Shown piece by piece: positions 41,606-50,153 of a stretch of 64,000 bases of DNA. The DNA lies in assembly GCA_900549235.1 (NCBI GenBank), contig URNT01000004.1, positions 62,001-126,000 on the forward strand, in the 5' to 3' direction. Within the stretch, counting starts at the first letter, position 1; every line of letters begins with the position of its first letter. The notes beneath the pieces are model-generated. The model saw nothing but the letters and a program-made list of their open reading frames with translations, searched no databases and was not told the origin of the DNA. A program made the translations under genes and the position numbers. Origin of the DNA: an uncultured Clostridium sp. (GTDB taxonomy: Bacteria; Bacillota; Clostridia; Lachnospirales; Lachnospiraceae).

Positions 41606-42790
41606 ATGAATCAGAACAAAGAACAGGTCTTAAAGAAAGCAGAGGATTTAAAGAACCGCCTTTCCCAGATCTGTCAGACTATACACGGAAACCCAGAACT
41701 TGGATTTAAAGAGCATAAAGCCAGCCAGATACTGACCGAATTTCTGGAAGAAGAAGGATTTGAGGTTGAAAAAGGCTGTGCCGGCCTTGAAACAGCCTTC
41801 CGCGCCCAGATAAAAGGTGGTGAAGGCGGGCCTGTTATTGGTATTCTCTGTGAATACGACGCGCTTCCCGGCATTGGACATGCCTGCGGACACAATATTA
41901 TCGCCGCTTCCTCTGTAGGAGCGGCAGCCGCGGCAGCTGTTCTCTTAAAGGATTATGCAGGCGCTATCACCGTTCTTGGAACCCCTTCGGAAGAAGGAAG
42001 CGGAGGCGGAAAACAGATTATGTGGGAAGCAGGCGTTATGAAGGACGTGGACTGCACAATGATGTTCCATCCGGGCCCTCAAACGGTTATACGCGATAAA
42101 ACATTGGCCATCCAGGCTCTCCGTTTTACTTTCCACGGCCGTTCTGCCCACGCCGGTGCCGCTCAGGAAGAAGGACGAAATGCCGTTGAAGCTGTGATCC
42201 ATACCTTTAATGGGATCAACAGTCTGAGAGGCCATCTGAAAAAAGATGTAAATATCCATGGAATTATTACAAAAGGCGGCGAAGCCTCCAACATTATTCC
42301 AGATCTGGCTGAAGCAGAGTTTGGTGTCCGCGCCTCCACTCTGGAAGAACTGGAACATGTGTTGGAGCGCGTTTCCCTCTGTGCCCAGGGAGCCGCTATG
42401 ATGACTGGATGTACAGCCGAAATCACCCGGCTTGGTGTTGCTTATGCAGACCTGATACCAAATGAAACCATATTGAGGCTGGTGGAAGATAATCTGGAAG
42501 AGCTTTCCGTTCCTATCGATGTGCGTGAAGCTCCGGCAGCCCTTGCTTCCACAGATGTAGGAAACCTTTCCCATCACATTCCTTCTATTCAGTGCATGAT
42601 CGGTATCGGTACACCAGTCCTCCCTCATACAGTTCCATTTGCAGACGCCTGCGCAGGAGAAGCTGGAGCAGCGATTGCTCTCACCGCTGCAAAAGCGCTG
42701 GCCATGACCATTGCAGACCTTCTGGAACATCCAAAACTGGTGGAACAGGCAAAAGAAGAATTAACAAACCGCAGAAAGGAGAACTGCTGA
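41606..42790 (+). CDS. M20-family metallohydrolase (AbgB/aminoacylase-like)
   Basis: A 394-residue M20D peptidase-family enzyme. IGILCEYDALPGIGHACGHNIIAAS carries the metal-binding Asp and His, TPSEEGSGGGK the catalytic Glu pair, and MFHPGP the later ligand; a dimerisation domain lies between. It resembles the p-aminobenzoyl-glutamate hydrolase and N-acyl-amino-acid amidohydrolase branch, which removes an acyl group from an amino acid. The start at 41606 follows CCGGAGGAA. Next to a C-S lyase and a permease, it may deacylate an imported N-acyl amino acid. Confidence 0.9.
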   Translation: MNQNKEQVLKKAEDLKNRLSQICQTIHGNPELGFKEHKASQILTEFLEEEGFEVEKGCAGLETAFRAQIKGGEGGPVIGILCEYDALPGIGHACGHNIIAASSVGAAAAAAVLLKDYAGAITVLGTPSEEGSGGGKQIMWEAGVMKDVDCTMMFHPGPQTVIRDKTLAIQALRFTFHGRSAHAGAAQEEGRNAVEAVIHTFNGINSLRGHLKKDVNIHGIITKGGEASNIIPDLAEAEFGVRASTLEELEHVLERVSLCAQGAAMMTGCTAEITRLGVAYADLIPNETILRLVEDNLEELSVPIDVREAPAALASTDVGNLSHHIPSIQCMIGIGTPVLPHTVPFADACAGEAGAAIALTAAKALAMTIADLLEHPKLVEQAKEELTNRRKENC

Positions 42791-42791
42791 T

Positions 42792-43967
42792 ATGTATCAT
42801 TTTGATCAGACTGTCGACCGCCGGAACACCAATTCCATCAAATGGGACCGGCAGACAAGAGCCTTTGGCACAGAAGGACTTCTTCCATTCTGGATTGCAG
42901 ATACCGACTTCTCTGTAGCGCCAGAAATCCAGCATGCATTGATGGACCGGGTATCACACCCCATTTACGGTTACGCCTGTCCAGGAAAAAGCTATATCAG
43001 TTCTATCGTTAACTGGTTTGAAAAACGTTATCACTGGACCATCAGACCGGATTGGATCATTCCTGCTACCGGGGTAGTAACTGCCGTAGGCTTTGCCATG
43101 GACGCTGTCACATCTCCCGGTGACAAGGTTATGCTCCTTACCCCTATGTATGACCCGTTCTTCGGTGTAATAAAAGGCTCCGGCCGCGAACTTGTAACTC
43201 TGGATCTCACGGAATCAGACGGCGCCTATGTCCTGGATCTTAACGCGTTTGAGGAAAAATTAAAAACTGGCGTAAAGGCTCTGATCCTCTGTAATCCGCA
43301 CAACCCTGCCGGAAAAGTATGGACCTATGACGAGCTGGATTCTATTACCCGTCTCTGTGCTCATTATCATGTATACATACTTTCTGATGATATACACTGT
43401 GATATTGTACTGGAAGGGCATACGTATACACCGGCCGCCACATTTGACTGTGCCCGCCACCTGACTGCCACCTTCACGGCTCCCAGCAAAACCTTTAATG
43501 TAGCTGGTGCAGGCTGTGCCAATATTATCGTAGAAAACGAGGAATTAAGAAACAAAATCCATAAAAGCCTTATGAGCAAGTTCCTCATGGGGCCAGGACT
43601 GTTTGGCTATGTCATATGCGAAGCCGCCTACAGCTGCGGTGAAAGCTGGCTGGAAGAGCAGCTTGTATACCTTAAAGAAAACAGCCGCTTTGTAACCTCA
43701 TTTTTCAAAACACATATGCCGGATGTCCGTACATTTTCCCACGAAGGTACATATCTAATGTGGGTGGACTTTAGAAAAATGGGACTGGGCAGCAATGAAC
43801 TCTGCCAGGAATTTATAAAAGACTGCGGCATAGCCATGAACCGCGGAAATGCCTTTGGCGACAGCGGTGACGGATTTATGCGCCTGAACATTGGGTGCCA
43901 GCGATCATTACTGGAAGAACTGATGAACCGTCTTCTGGTTTGGTATAAGAAACACTATGAAGCATAG
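42792..43967 (+). CDS. PatB/MalY-type C-S lyase (PLP aminotransferase fold)
   Basis: A 391-residue fold-type I PLP enzyme of the MalY/PatB group, which cleaves cystathionine or S-substituted cysteines to a thiol, pyruvate and ammonia. PIYGYACPGKSY near residue 57, CNPHNPAGKVW near 167, DDIHCDIV near 200 and the Schiff-base lysine in APSKTFNVAG are typical. AAGGAG precedes the ATG, which starts 1 bp after the previous stop codon. Pairing of an M20 deacylase with a PatB lyase is reminiscent of pathways that degrade N-acylated cysteine S-conjugates, and this is inference. Confidence 0.88.
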   Translation: MYHFDQTVDRRNTNSIKWDRQTRAFGTEGLLPFWIADTDFSVAPEIQHALMDRVSHPIYGYACPGKSYISSIVNWFEKRYHWTIRPDWIIPATGVVTAVGFAMDAVTSPGDKVMLLTPMYDPFFGVIKGSGRELVTLDLTESDGAYVLDLNAFEEKLKTGVKALILCNPHNPAGKVWTYDELDSITRLCAHYHVYILSDDIHCDIVLEGHTYTPAATFDCARHLTATFTAPSKTFNVAGAGCANIIVENEELRNKIHKSLMSKFLMGPGLFGYVICEAAYSCGESWLEEQLVYLKENSRFVTSFFKTHMPDVRTFSHEGTYLMWVDFRKMGLGSNELCQEFIKDCGIAMNRGNAFGDSGDGFMRLNIGCQRSLLEELMNRLLVWYKKHYEA

Positions 43968-43979
43968 GAGGAAGCAGCA

Positions 43980-45290
43980 ATGAACGAAAGCAGCAAAAAA
44001 TTAGGTTTCTGGGATTGTATGGGAATTGGCATTGGCCAGATCATCGGTTCCGGTATTATGGTTTTTACAGGACTTGTAATTGGTATGACCGGTTATGGCG
44101 TACCGTGGGCATTCTTAGCAGCCGCTTTGGTTGTTATTATCCAGATTATCCCTCAGGCCATTCAGTCCTCTGCCATGCCGGTACGAGGCGGAAGCTATGT
44201 ATATGTAAAAGAATTTCTCGGTAAAAAAATCGGCTTCTTTTACCTTTGTACCACTGTTCTTTCATCCTGTATCATTGCATCTATGGCAATCTCCTTTGGA
44301 GAATACACCGCTGCTCTGATTCCAGGCGCCTCTGTAACACTGGTTGCATTTATCATCCTGACCATCTGTTACGCCCTCAACGTAATTGGTCTTAAGACAG
44401 CTGCAAGAGCACAAAATATCATGGTAGCCTGTCTGATGCTGGCACTGTTCCTATTTATTGCATTTGGTATTACAAAAGTTGATGATTTTACATTTTTAGC
44501 AGACCCGGAAAGAATTTTCCCTAACGGATTCGGCTCCTTCTTCGGTGGTGTTACTCTTCTTACCTTCGCTACCCAGGGCGCTAAGTTCCTTATGGAAAAC
44601 GGCGATCAGGTAGAAGATCCAGGCCGTACTCTTCCTAAGGCCATGATCGGTTCTACTATCGTAGTTGCTATATTTTACGCATTTACCGCTATTGTTGCAG
44701 TTGGTGTCCTTCCATTAGAGCAGACTGCAGGACAGAGCCTTGTTAACACAGCAAAAGCTATTTTCCCAGGCTGGATTTACATCTTCTTCGTTGTAGGCGG
44801 AGCCATGTTCGCTCTGGCCACTACACTGAACGGCTCCTTCGCGTGGATGCCTCAGGGACTTCACGTTGCTGCTATGGAAGGATGGATCCACCCTGTATTT
44901 AAGAAAACCAATAAAGCTGGAGTTCCTTGGATCTTACTTACTATTTTTTATGCAATCAATGCGTTTATTATCCTGACAAATGCAGATGTATCCTTCATCT
45001 CCCTGTTAGGCACCGGCGTTACCATGATTGCTAATGTGATTCCTGCTCTTGCATGTGTAACCTTCCTGCAGAGACGTCCTGACCTGTATGAAAAATCTTC
45101 CATTAAAGTTCCAAAGCCATTATACTATGTACTGTGCGTTATCTTTATTATCGTTGCACTGTATCTGTCTTCCAGGAACTTTGCAAAGCTGACTCCTGCA
45201 GTATGGGCTGCATTAGCTGCATTCTGTGTCATCGTGCCAGTGTACAGCATCCATCAGGAGAAAAAACTCAATGCCAGAAAGGAAAAATAA
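43980..45290 (+). CDS. APC-family amino acid permease
   Basis: A 436-residue transporter with 12 predicted membrane segments. The first helix reads MGIGIGQIIGSGIMV, the APC substrate-binding GSG motif. GGSYVYVKEFLG and ATQGAKFLMENGDQVEDPGRTLPKAM are the second and third conserved regions. It probably imports the amino acid or acylated amino acid metabolised by the neighbouring enzymes. It lies 12 bp after the C-S lyase gene and 6 bp before the cyclodeaminase-like gene, in one operon. Confidence 0.9.
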   Translation: MNESSKKLGFWDCMGIGIGQIIGSGIMVFTGLVIGMTGYGVPWAFLAAALVVIIQIIPQAIQSSAMPVRGGSYVYVKEFLGKKIGFFYLCTTVLSSCIIASMAISFGEYTAALIPGASVTLVAFIILTICYALNVIGLKTAARAQNIMVACLMLALFLFIAFGITKVDDFTFLADPERIFPNGFGSFFGGVTLLTFATQGAKFLMENGDQVEDPGRTLPKAMIGSTIVVAIFYAFTAIVAVGVLPLEQTAGQSLVNTAKAIFPGWIYIFFVVGGAMFALATTLNGSFAWMPQGLHVAAMEGWIHPVFKKTNKAGVPWILLTIFYAINAFIILTNADVSFISLLGTGVTMIANVIPALACVTFLQRRPDLYEKSSIKVPKPLYYVLCVIFIIVALYLSSRNFAKLTPAVWAALAAFCVIVPVYSIHQEKKLNARKEK

Positions 45291-45296
45291 TAACCT

Positions 45297-46283
45297 ATGT
45301 CCGGGAAAAAAATTCTCTATCTAAGCGCTGAAAATGTCCGCTCTGTTCTGAGCAGGCAGGACGTGATCCGCACCACAGAGGACATTTTCCGCCAGGCTGG
45401 TGAACACAGAATTCTGCTGGGAAGCAACAGCTTCCTGGCCACCGGCGACGGAAAATCCAACCGCTTTATTGCAATGCCGGTAAGCCTTCCAGAACAGAAT
45501 GTTTTAGGACTTAAATGGATCAATATCTACGATCAGCCGGCTCCCGGCTATCCATTCAGCCATGGAAACCTGGTTCTTGTAAATGACACCACTACCGGTT
45601 CCCCCTTAGCAGTTGTGAGCGCTACTAATATCACTACTATGCGTACAGCCGGGGGACACGGAGTTACAGGCGCCAAATATCTGGCAAAAAAAGACCCATC
45701 CACTCTCGCCATCATCGGCTGCGGCGGACAGGGAAAAAATGGCGCCGGCGGCTTCCTGACTCAGTTCCCTTCCCTAAAACAGATCCGCCTTTATGACGCA
45801 TTTCCGGCCGCCTGTGAGGCTCTTGCAAAAGAATATGAAGGCCAGGCCGCCTTCACGATCTGCAACACTCCAAAAGAAGCAGTAGACGGCAGCGACATTA
45901 TCCTTACCTGCAGCAGCAGCCGTAAAATTCTGGTAGAAAAAGACTGGATCAAAAAAGGCACTGCCATTATTGCTATCAATGCATTTAATGATCTGGACCC
46001 GGCTGTTACAGAGCTGGCTGATAAATGGATTCTTGGCGTATATGAAGAAGATACGGCCAATATTTTAGATAATCCTTCTATGTCTCAGGGCATTACCCTG
46101 GATAAATCCAGAGTTTATGCCGATATGACAGAAATCATAAGCGGTCAGAAAACAGGACGCGACTCGGATGACCAGATCCTTCTCTATTCCCATATGGGGA
46201 TGGGAGCTTTTGATGTGGCCTGCGCTCATATTGCTTATACACGGGCAGTTGAGAAAGGGATCGGAACCTGGCTTGATTTGTAA
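45297..46283 (+). CDS. Ornithine cyclodeaminase / mu-crystallin family protein
   Basis: A 328-residue NAD(P)-binding enzyme. LGLKWINIYDQP with its lysine, ATNITTMRTAGGHGVTGAKYLA and IIGCGGQGKNG (the Rossmann loop) are the family marks. Members include ornithine cyclodeaminase, alanine dehydrogenases and imine (ketimine) reductases. In this operon, reduction of a cyclic imine or an NAD-dependent amino acid oxidation are reasonable possibilities. It is the last gene, followed by a strong terminator. Confidence 0.88.
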   Translation: MSGKKILYLSAENVRSVLSRQDVIRTTEDIFRQAGEHRILLGSNSFLATGDGKSNRFIAMPVSLPEQNVLGLKWINIYDQPAPGYPFSHGNLVLVNDTTTGSPLAVVSATNITTMRTAGGHGVTGAKYLAKKDPSTLAIIGCGGQGKNGAGGFLTQFPSLKQIRLYDAFPAACEALAKEYEGQAAFTICNTPKEAVDGSDIILTCSSSRKILVEKDWIKKGTAIIAINAFNDLDPAVTELADKWILGVYEEDTANILDNPSMSQGITLDKSRVYADMTEIISGQKTGRDSDDQILLYSHMGMGAFDVACAHIAYTRAVEKGIGTWLDL

Positions 46284-46302
46284 TCCGCAAAAACTTTAAA
46301 AA

Positions 46303-46339
46303 GGAGGCAAGGCACACATCCATGCCATGCCTTGCCTCC
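46303..46339. terminator. Bidirectional terminator between convergent operons
   Basis: GGAGGCAAGGCA (46303-46314) pairs perfectly with TGCCTTGCCTCC (46328-46339), a 12-bp stem with a 13-base loop, between the stop codons of the cyclodeaminase-like gene and the BMP lipoprotein gene. Its A-rich left flank becomes a T-run for leftward transcripts; the rightward side lacks a good T-run. Confidence 0.8.
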
Positions 46340-46369
46340 CTCACACTTATTTCCAGTTTATCCAAATAC

Positions 46370-47488
46370 CTACTGGCAGTTCTCATTGATAAATGCCTTT
46401 ACCTCATCCTGCCCTTTCCCAATTGCGCTCAGCACCTCAACAGAACCATCTGCGATTCCTTTTCTGGCTTCCTCAAGAGCTGCCTTGCCTTCATCAGACA
46501 TATTTTCCTCCAGAACGTCGCTCTCAACAATTCCTACTGCCTCATCTGATAAGCCCAGAATCTCATATTCTCCAAATGGAAGCGTACCTTCATCCAGATA
46601 CTGTCCAATAACCGAGTGAACCGCATTTCCTACCTCTTTTACTACAGAAGTAGCAAACTGAGCCCGGATTACTTCATCATCCTTATACATCACGGACTGG
46701 TCACTGTCCACACCAATTACATATTTTCCTACTTCCCCGGCTGCATTGTGAACGCCATTTCCTGAACCGCCTGCACAGGCAAAAATTACATCTGCTTTCG
46801 CATCATTATACTGGGTCATAGCCTGAGTTTTCGCAGTATCCGGATCATTCCAGGCGCCTACATAATTGTAAACGATCTTAATATCAGGGTTAAAGGATTT
46901 TGCGCCCTGGATATAGCCCCATAAAAATTCCTGGATTACCAGGGATTCATCCATTCCTCCGATAAAACCAATCACACCGCTTTCAGCCAGATCTGCCGCC
47001 GCAATTCCTCCTAAGTAAGCAGCCTGACTAGTTGCAAAATCAACACCGTAGGCATTGCCATTTTCACACTGATCCACTACATCCTCACTGATAATGGTAA
47101 ATGCTATATCCGGAAATTCATTGGCAACCTCTACCAGATTATCCTTAAAGTCAGAGGCGGTAATAATAAGATCAGCCCCCGCATCTGCCGCTTCATACAT
47201 GGCCTGAAGGTTGGCCTGGAGATCCAGGGTTGTCTCCACTACATGTACATTGGCACGATCTGCATAATCTGTTACCGCGCGGTCTGCCCCTTCTGCCATA
47301 CTGTCCCAGTAAGACAGATCGCCTCTGTCACGGATAAACACATACACTTCTTTCAGATCTTCTCCTGACACCTCTGACTCTGCCGGAGCTGTCGTCCCTT
47401 CCCCCGAAGAACCAGAACAACCTGCCAAAAGCCCTGCTGCCATCATTACAGATACTGCCGCTGCAGTAACTCTCCCCAGTTTTCTCAT
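46370..47488 (-). CDS. BMP-family nucleoside-binding lipoprotein
   Basis: A 372-residue secreted lipoprotein. The signal sequence starts MRKLGRVTAAAVSVMMAAG and ends with a LLAGCS lipobox, followed by a Ser/Gly/Thr-rich linker. The mature part is a BMP-family (PnrA-like) periplasmic-binding fold: IGFIGGMDESLVIQEFLWGY and ADVIFACAGGSGNGVHNAA are characteristic and contact purine nucleosides. The start at 47488 overlaps the preceding gene's ribosome-binding context (AGGAGG). It is the last gene of the nucleoside operon, and a convergent terminator follows. Confidence 0.92.
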   Translation of the reverse strand: MRKLGRVTAAAVSVMMAAGLLAGCSGSSGEGTTAPAESEVSGEDLKEVYVFIRDRGDLSYWDSMAEGADRAVTDYADRANVHVVETTLDLQANLQAMYEAADAGADLIITASDFKDNLVEVANEFPDIAFTIISEDVVDQCENGNAYGVDFATSQAAYLGGIAAADLAESGVIGFIGGMDESLVIQEFLWGYIQGAKSFNPDIKIVYNYVGAWNDPDTAKTQAMTQYNDAKADVIFACAGGSGNGVHNAAGEVGKYVIGVDSDQSVMYKDDEVIRAQFATSVVKEVGNAVHSVIGQYLDEGTLPFGEYEILGLSDEAVGIVESDVLEENMSDEGKAALEEARKGIADGSVEVLSAIGKGQDEVKAFINENCQ

Positions 47489-47492
47489 ATCC

Positions 47493-48074
47493 TTAGTCCT
47501 CCTTCTCCTCTGCTTCCTTTTTACACATTTCATAGAGCTTTAACCGATAGGAATCATCATACTCCTCCCATAATGGCTGTACCTTGCTTGCCTCATCCAG
47601 GAAATAAAACACATCTCTGCCTCTGGCCCGTCCCTGGATTGTATGCATGTCAATGGCATAATCAGGAATTTCCGGAACATAGCCTGCTTCAAATTCCTTC
47701 ATAATAATATTTTTAATATGGTCGGTGGATCGTTCCTTTTTACATCTGCACAGATACCGGATGGCATGCATAAAGAAGATCGGCCGGTCTCCATCCTTAT
47801 ACGGAAATTCCTTATGAAGATCGTACATGGTTTTTACAAAAATAGCCGCCTGGTCATTGCCAAAGCCTATATCCTCCACCGGGATCACCAGCAGACGGTT
47901 CCACATTTTTTCCTCGTGAAAGGTAGATGTCATATACAGCTCATATGCCATGCGCAGAGCCGTATCCTCCTCTCCTCTGCGGATGCATTTCTGCAAAGCG
48001 GAAATCACAAGATCTGCCTCTAGACCGTTAACTGTTTTTGTGTTTGACCATGGATCATAATATTCCTGTGCCAT
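47493..48074 (-). CDS. Stand-alone RarA/MgsA C-terminal-like domain protein
   Basis: A 193-residue protein with no P-loop. LEADLVISALQKCIRRGEEDTALRMAYEL and RLLVIPVEDIGFG closely resemble the C-terminal (MgsA_C) helical domain of RarA, where the corresponding text is SAxxKSIRGSDPDAALYW and R(R)xxIxAxEDIG. In RarA this domain mediates oligomerisation and DNA contact after an AAA+ motor, which is not present here. It is nested between permease and lipoprotein genes of a nucleoside transporter, and AAGGAGGAGA precedes the ATG. The function is unknown; a regulatory or assembly role is possible. Confidence 0.6.
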   Translation of the reverse strand: MAQEYYDPWSNTKTVNGLEADLVISALQKCIRRGEEDTALRMAYELYMTSTFHEEKMWNRLLVIPVEDIGFGNDQAAIFVKTMYDLHKEFPYKDGDRPIFFMHAIRYLCRCKKERSTDHIKNIIMKEFEAGYVPEIPDYAIDMHTIQGRARGRDVFYFLDEASKVQPLWEEYDDSYRLKLYEMCKKEAEEKED

Positions 48075-48111
48075 GTTTCTCCTCCTTCATTCAATCCATT
48101 AATTTTTTAAT

Positions 48112-49056
48112 TTATGATGCAGCCTGTTGAAGGCTTGCAAGCTTTTCTTTTCTATGGGCAATGCCTCTTCGTATTCCCTGGATCACTACAAGAACAGCAA
48201 TGATAAACAGATAGGGAAATGCCTCAATCAGTTTCAGATCAATTTTGCTGTAAAGCTGAAGATAAACCGTAATTGTATCTGAAAATCCGTACAGCAGAGA
48301 GCTTAAACAGCCCACAATCGGGTTTCCCTGGCTCATGGCGTCCATAGCAAGAGACATATATCCTCTGCCCGCCACCATACCGGTAGTAAAGGAACTGAGC
48401 GCGCCCATGGACAGATACATTCCGCCAAAGGAGCAGGCTATACCGCAGATAGCAAGTGCGGCAAACTGATGAAATAATACAGAAATGCCTGCCGCCTTGG
48501 CTGCCGACGGATTTTCGCCAACTGCCCGTATATTGATACCCAGCTTTGTTTTATAAAGCATCCATGCCGTCAGCGCAACGATCAGCCAGCCGATATAAGT
48601 CACCATATTCTGTCCGGAAAGAATCGTTCCAAGCACCGGGATTTCCTTGATGACCGGAATCTCAACCACCGGGAAGGTCAGGCTTTTAAGAGCACTGGAA
48701 TTTGCCTTGCTTCCAGTCAGCATAACCAGAATAAATACGGTTCCTCCTGTGGCAGCCAAGTTCATTGCTACACCGCAGGCATTCATAGCCCCTTTCATAA
48801 TCAGTGCAAAATATCCAAACACAAAGGACACAAAAACCCCCATCACCACAGCTGCCAGACAGCCAATCCACAGGTTCTGGGTAAATGCGCTGGCAACCAC
48901 ACCAGTCAGCGCACAGATCAGCATTGTTCCCTCAATTGCCAGATTAAAAATACCGGATTTGGTCATCATATTCGCAGAAAGGGTTGCAAGCATAACCGGT
49001 GTGGTACTGGCAAGAACCGTTTTCCAAAACGCAGGAGATAAGAAAAAATCCATCAT
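48112..49056 (-). CDS. nupQ: ABC nucleoside transporter permease (NupQ-like)
   Basis: A 314-residue permease with about eight membrane segments. ANMMTKSGIFNLAIEGTMLICAL at the start and the loop GINIRAVGENPSAAKAAGISV are the BMP-system permease signatures (paired with the ATPase and the second permease upstream). Its start codon overlaps the stop of the first permease (ATGA). It forms the transmembrane channel with the other permease for nucleosides delivered by the BMP lipoprotein. Confidence 0.9.
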   Translation of the reverse strand: MMDFFLSPAFWKTVLASTTPVMLATLSANMMTKSGIFNLAIEGTMLICALTGVVASAFTQNLWIGCLAAVVMGVFVSFVFGYFALIMKGAMNACGVAMNLAATGGTVFILVMLTGSKANSSALKSLTFPVVEIPVIKEIPVLGTILSGQNMVTYIGWLIVALTAWMLYKTKLGINIRAVGENPSAAKAAGISVLFHQFAALAICGIACSFGGMYLSMGALSSFTTGMVAGRGYMSLAMDAMSQGNPIVGCLSSLLYGFSDTITVYLQLYSKIDLKLIEAFPYLFIIAVLVVIQGIRRGIAHRKEKLASLQQAAS

Positions 49057-50150
49057 GCCGCAGCACCTCCTTCCTCTGCCTGTTTCAGAGACATCTTCTG
49101 GTCGTGTCTCTGTTTAATAAAATACAGGAACCTCTGAGACGCCACCAGGAAAATGATGATTCCCTGAAGAAATGTGACGATTTCCGGATCCAGATCTGAT
49201 GACCGGGACATAATCTCCGCTCCGATCCTTAAATATGCAATGAAAAATGCAGTCAGCGGAATATACACCGGATTTCCATTTGCCAGCATATAAATCAAAA
49301 GCCCGTCCCATACATAATTGGTCTGCGACTGCCACTGAAATCTTTTATATACCCCCACAATTTCAATGGCTCCGCCCATACCGGCTATGGCTCCGCCCAT
49401 AAACTGAGCCATCAAAATCACAAGCCCTGTCTTAATACCTGACGCTTTAGCAAAAGCAGGATTGCTTCCTGTCACACGCACCTTATAACCAAAAGACGTT
49501 TTATTCATCAAAAAGATTACAAACAGAGTCACTGCAACCATAATCAGAAAGCCCCAATGCAGCGTGGTTCCCTTGATTATCGTTCCCATTCTGGCATTGT
49601 CCGGAAACTTATAGCTTCCCCAGCTTCCACTGGGCTCTAAAAAGAAGCTGCTGATGATAGACAGGCCAAAATAGTAAAAAATGGAATTTGCCATAATCGC
49701 CAGAACTACCGGATTTACCTTTGTATATTTATTGATAATAACCGGAAGCATGGAAATCAGGCCGCCTGCCACTGCCGCTGCCAGGATCTGTACTGTCTGG
49801 TGCGCAATATTAGGCAGGGGAACTGCAATGGCAATCGCTGTGGAAATAACAGCTCCCATATAAAAGGAAGCGTCTGAGCTGATATTGAAAATACCGCTTT
49901 TTAAACATAAGGTCAGGCCCAGCCCTGTAAATACAAGAGGAATTGCCCGCACAATCACATTGAAAAAACTCCGCTTTGTTTCCAGAGGGCCCAGCATCAG
50001 CTTCTGGATCGCAACTCCCGGTGTTTCGCTTACAAAAAAGATGATAACAAACACCAGAACCATAGACAGAACCAGTGCCGCTGCAATCCGCAGAACGCCG
50101 AAGTAATTCATAATATCAAATGTTTCTCTGGATTTTGTTCTTTTTTCCAT
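49053..50150 (-). CDS. nupP: ABC nucleoside transporter permease (NupP-like)
   Basis: A 365-residue permease whose first membrane segment starts near residue 17. GLGLTLCLKSGIFNISSDASFYMGAV and FGYKVRVTGSNPAFAKASGIKTG are the equivalents of the motifs in the partner permease. It is encoded 3 bp after the ATPase gene and overlaps the second permease gene by 4 bp. As in B. subtilis NupNOPQ and related systems, two different permeases make a heterodimer. Confidence 0.9.
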   Translation of the reverse strand: MEKRTKSRETFDIMNYFGVLRIAAALVLSMVLVFVIIFFVSETPGVAIQKLMLGPLETKRSFFNVIVRAIPLVFTGLGLTLCLKSGIFNISSDASFYMGAVISTAIAIAVPLPNIAHQTVQILAAAVAGGLISMLPVIINKYTKVNPVVLAIMANSIFYYFGLSIISSFFLEPSGSWGSYKFPDNARMGTIIKGTTLHWGFLIMVAVTLFVIFLMNKTSFGYKVRVTGSNPAFAKASGIKTGLVILMAQFMGGAIAGMGGAIEIVGVYKRFQWQSQTNYVWDGLLIYMLANGNPVYIPLTAFFIAYLRIGAEIMSRSSDLDPEIVTFLQGIIIFLVASQRFLYFIKQRHDQKMSLKQAEEGGAAA

Positions 50151-50153
50151 GGC

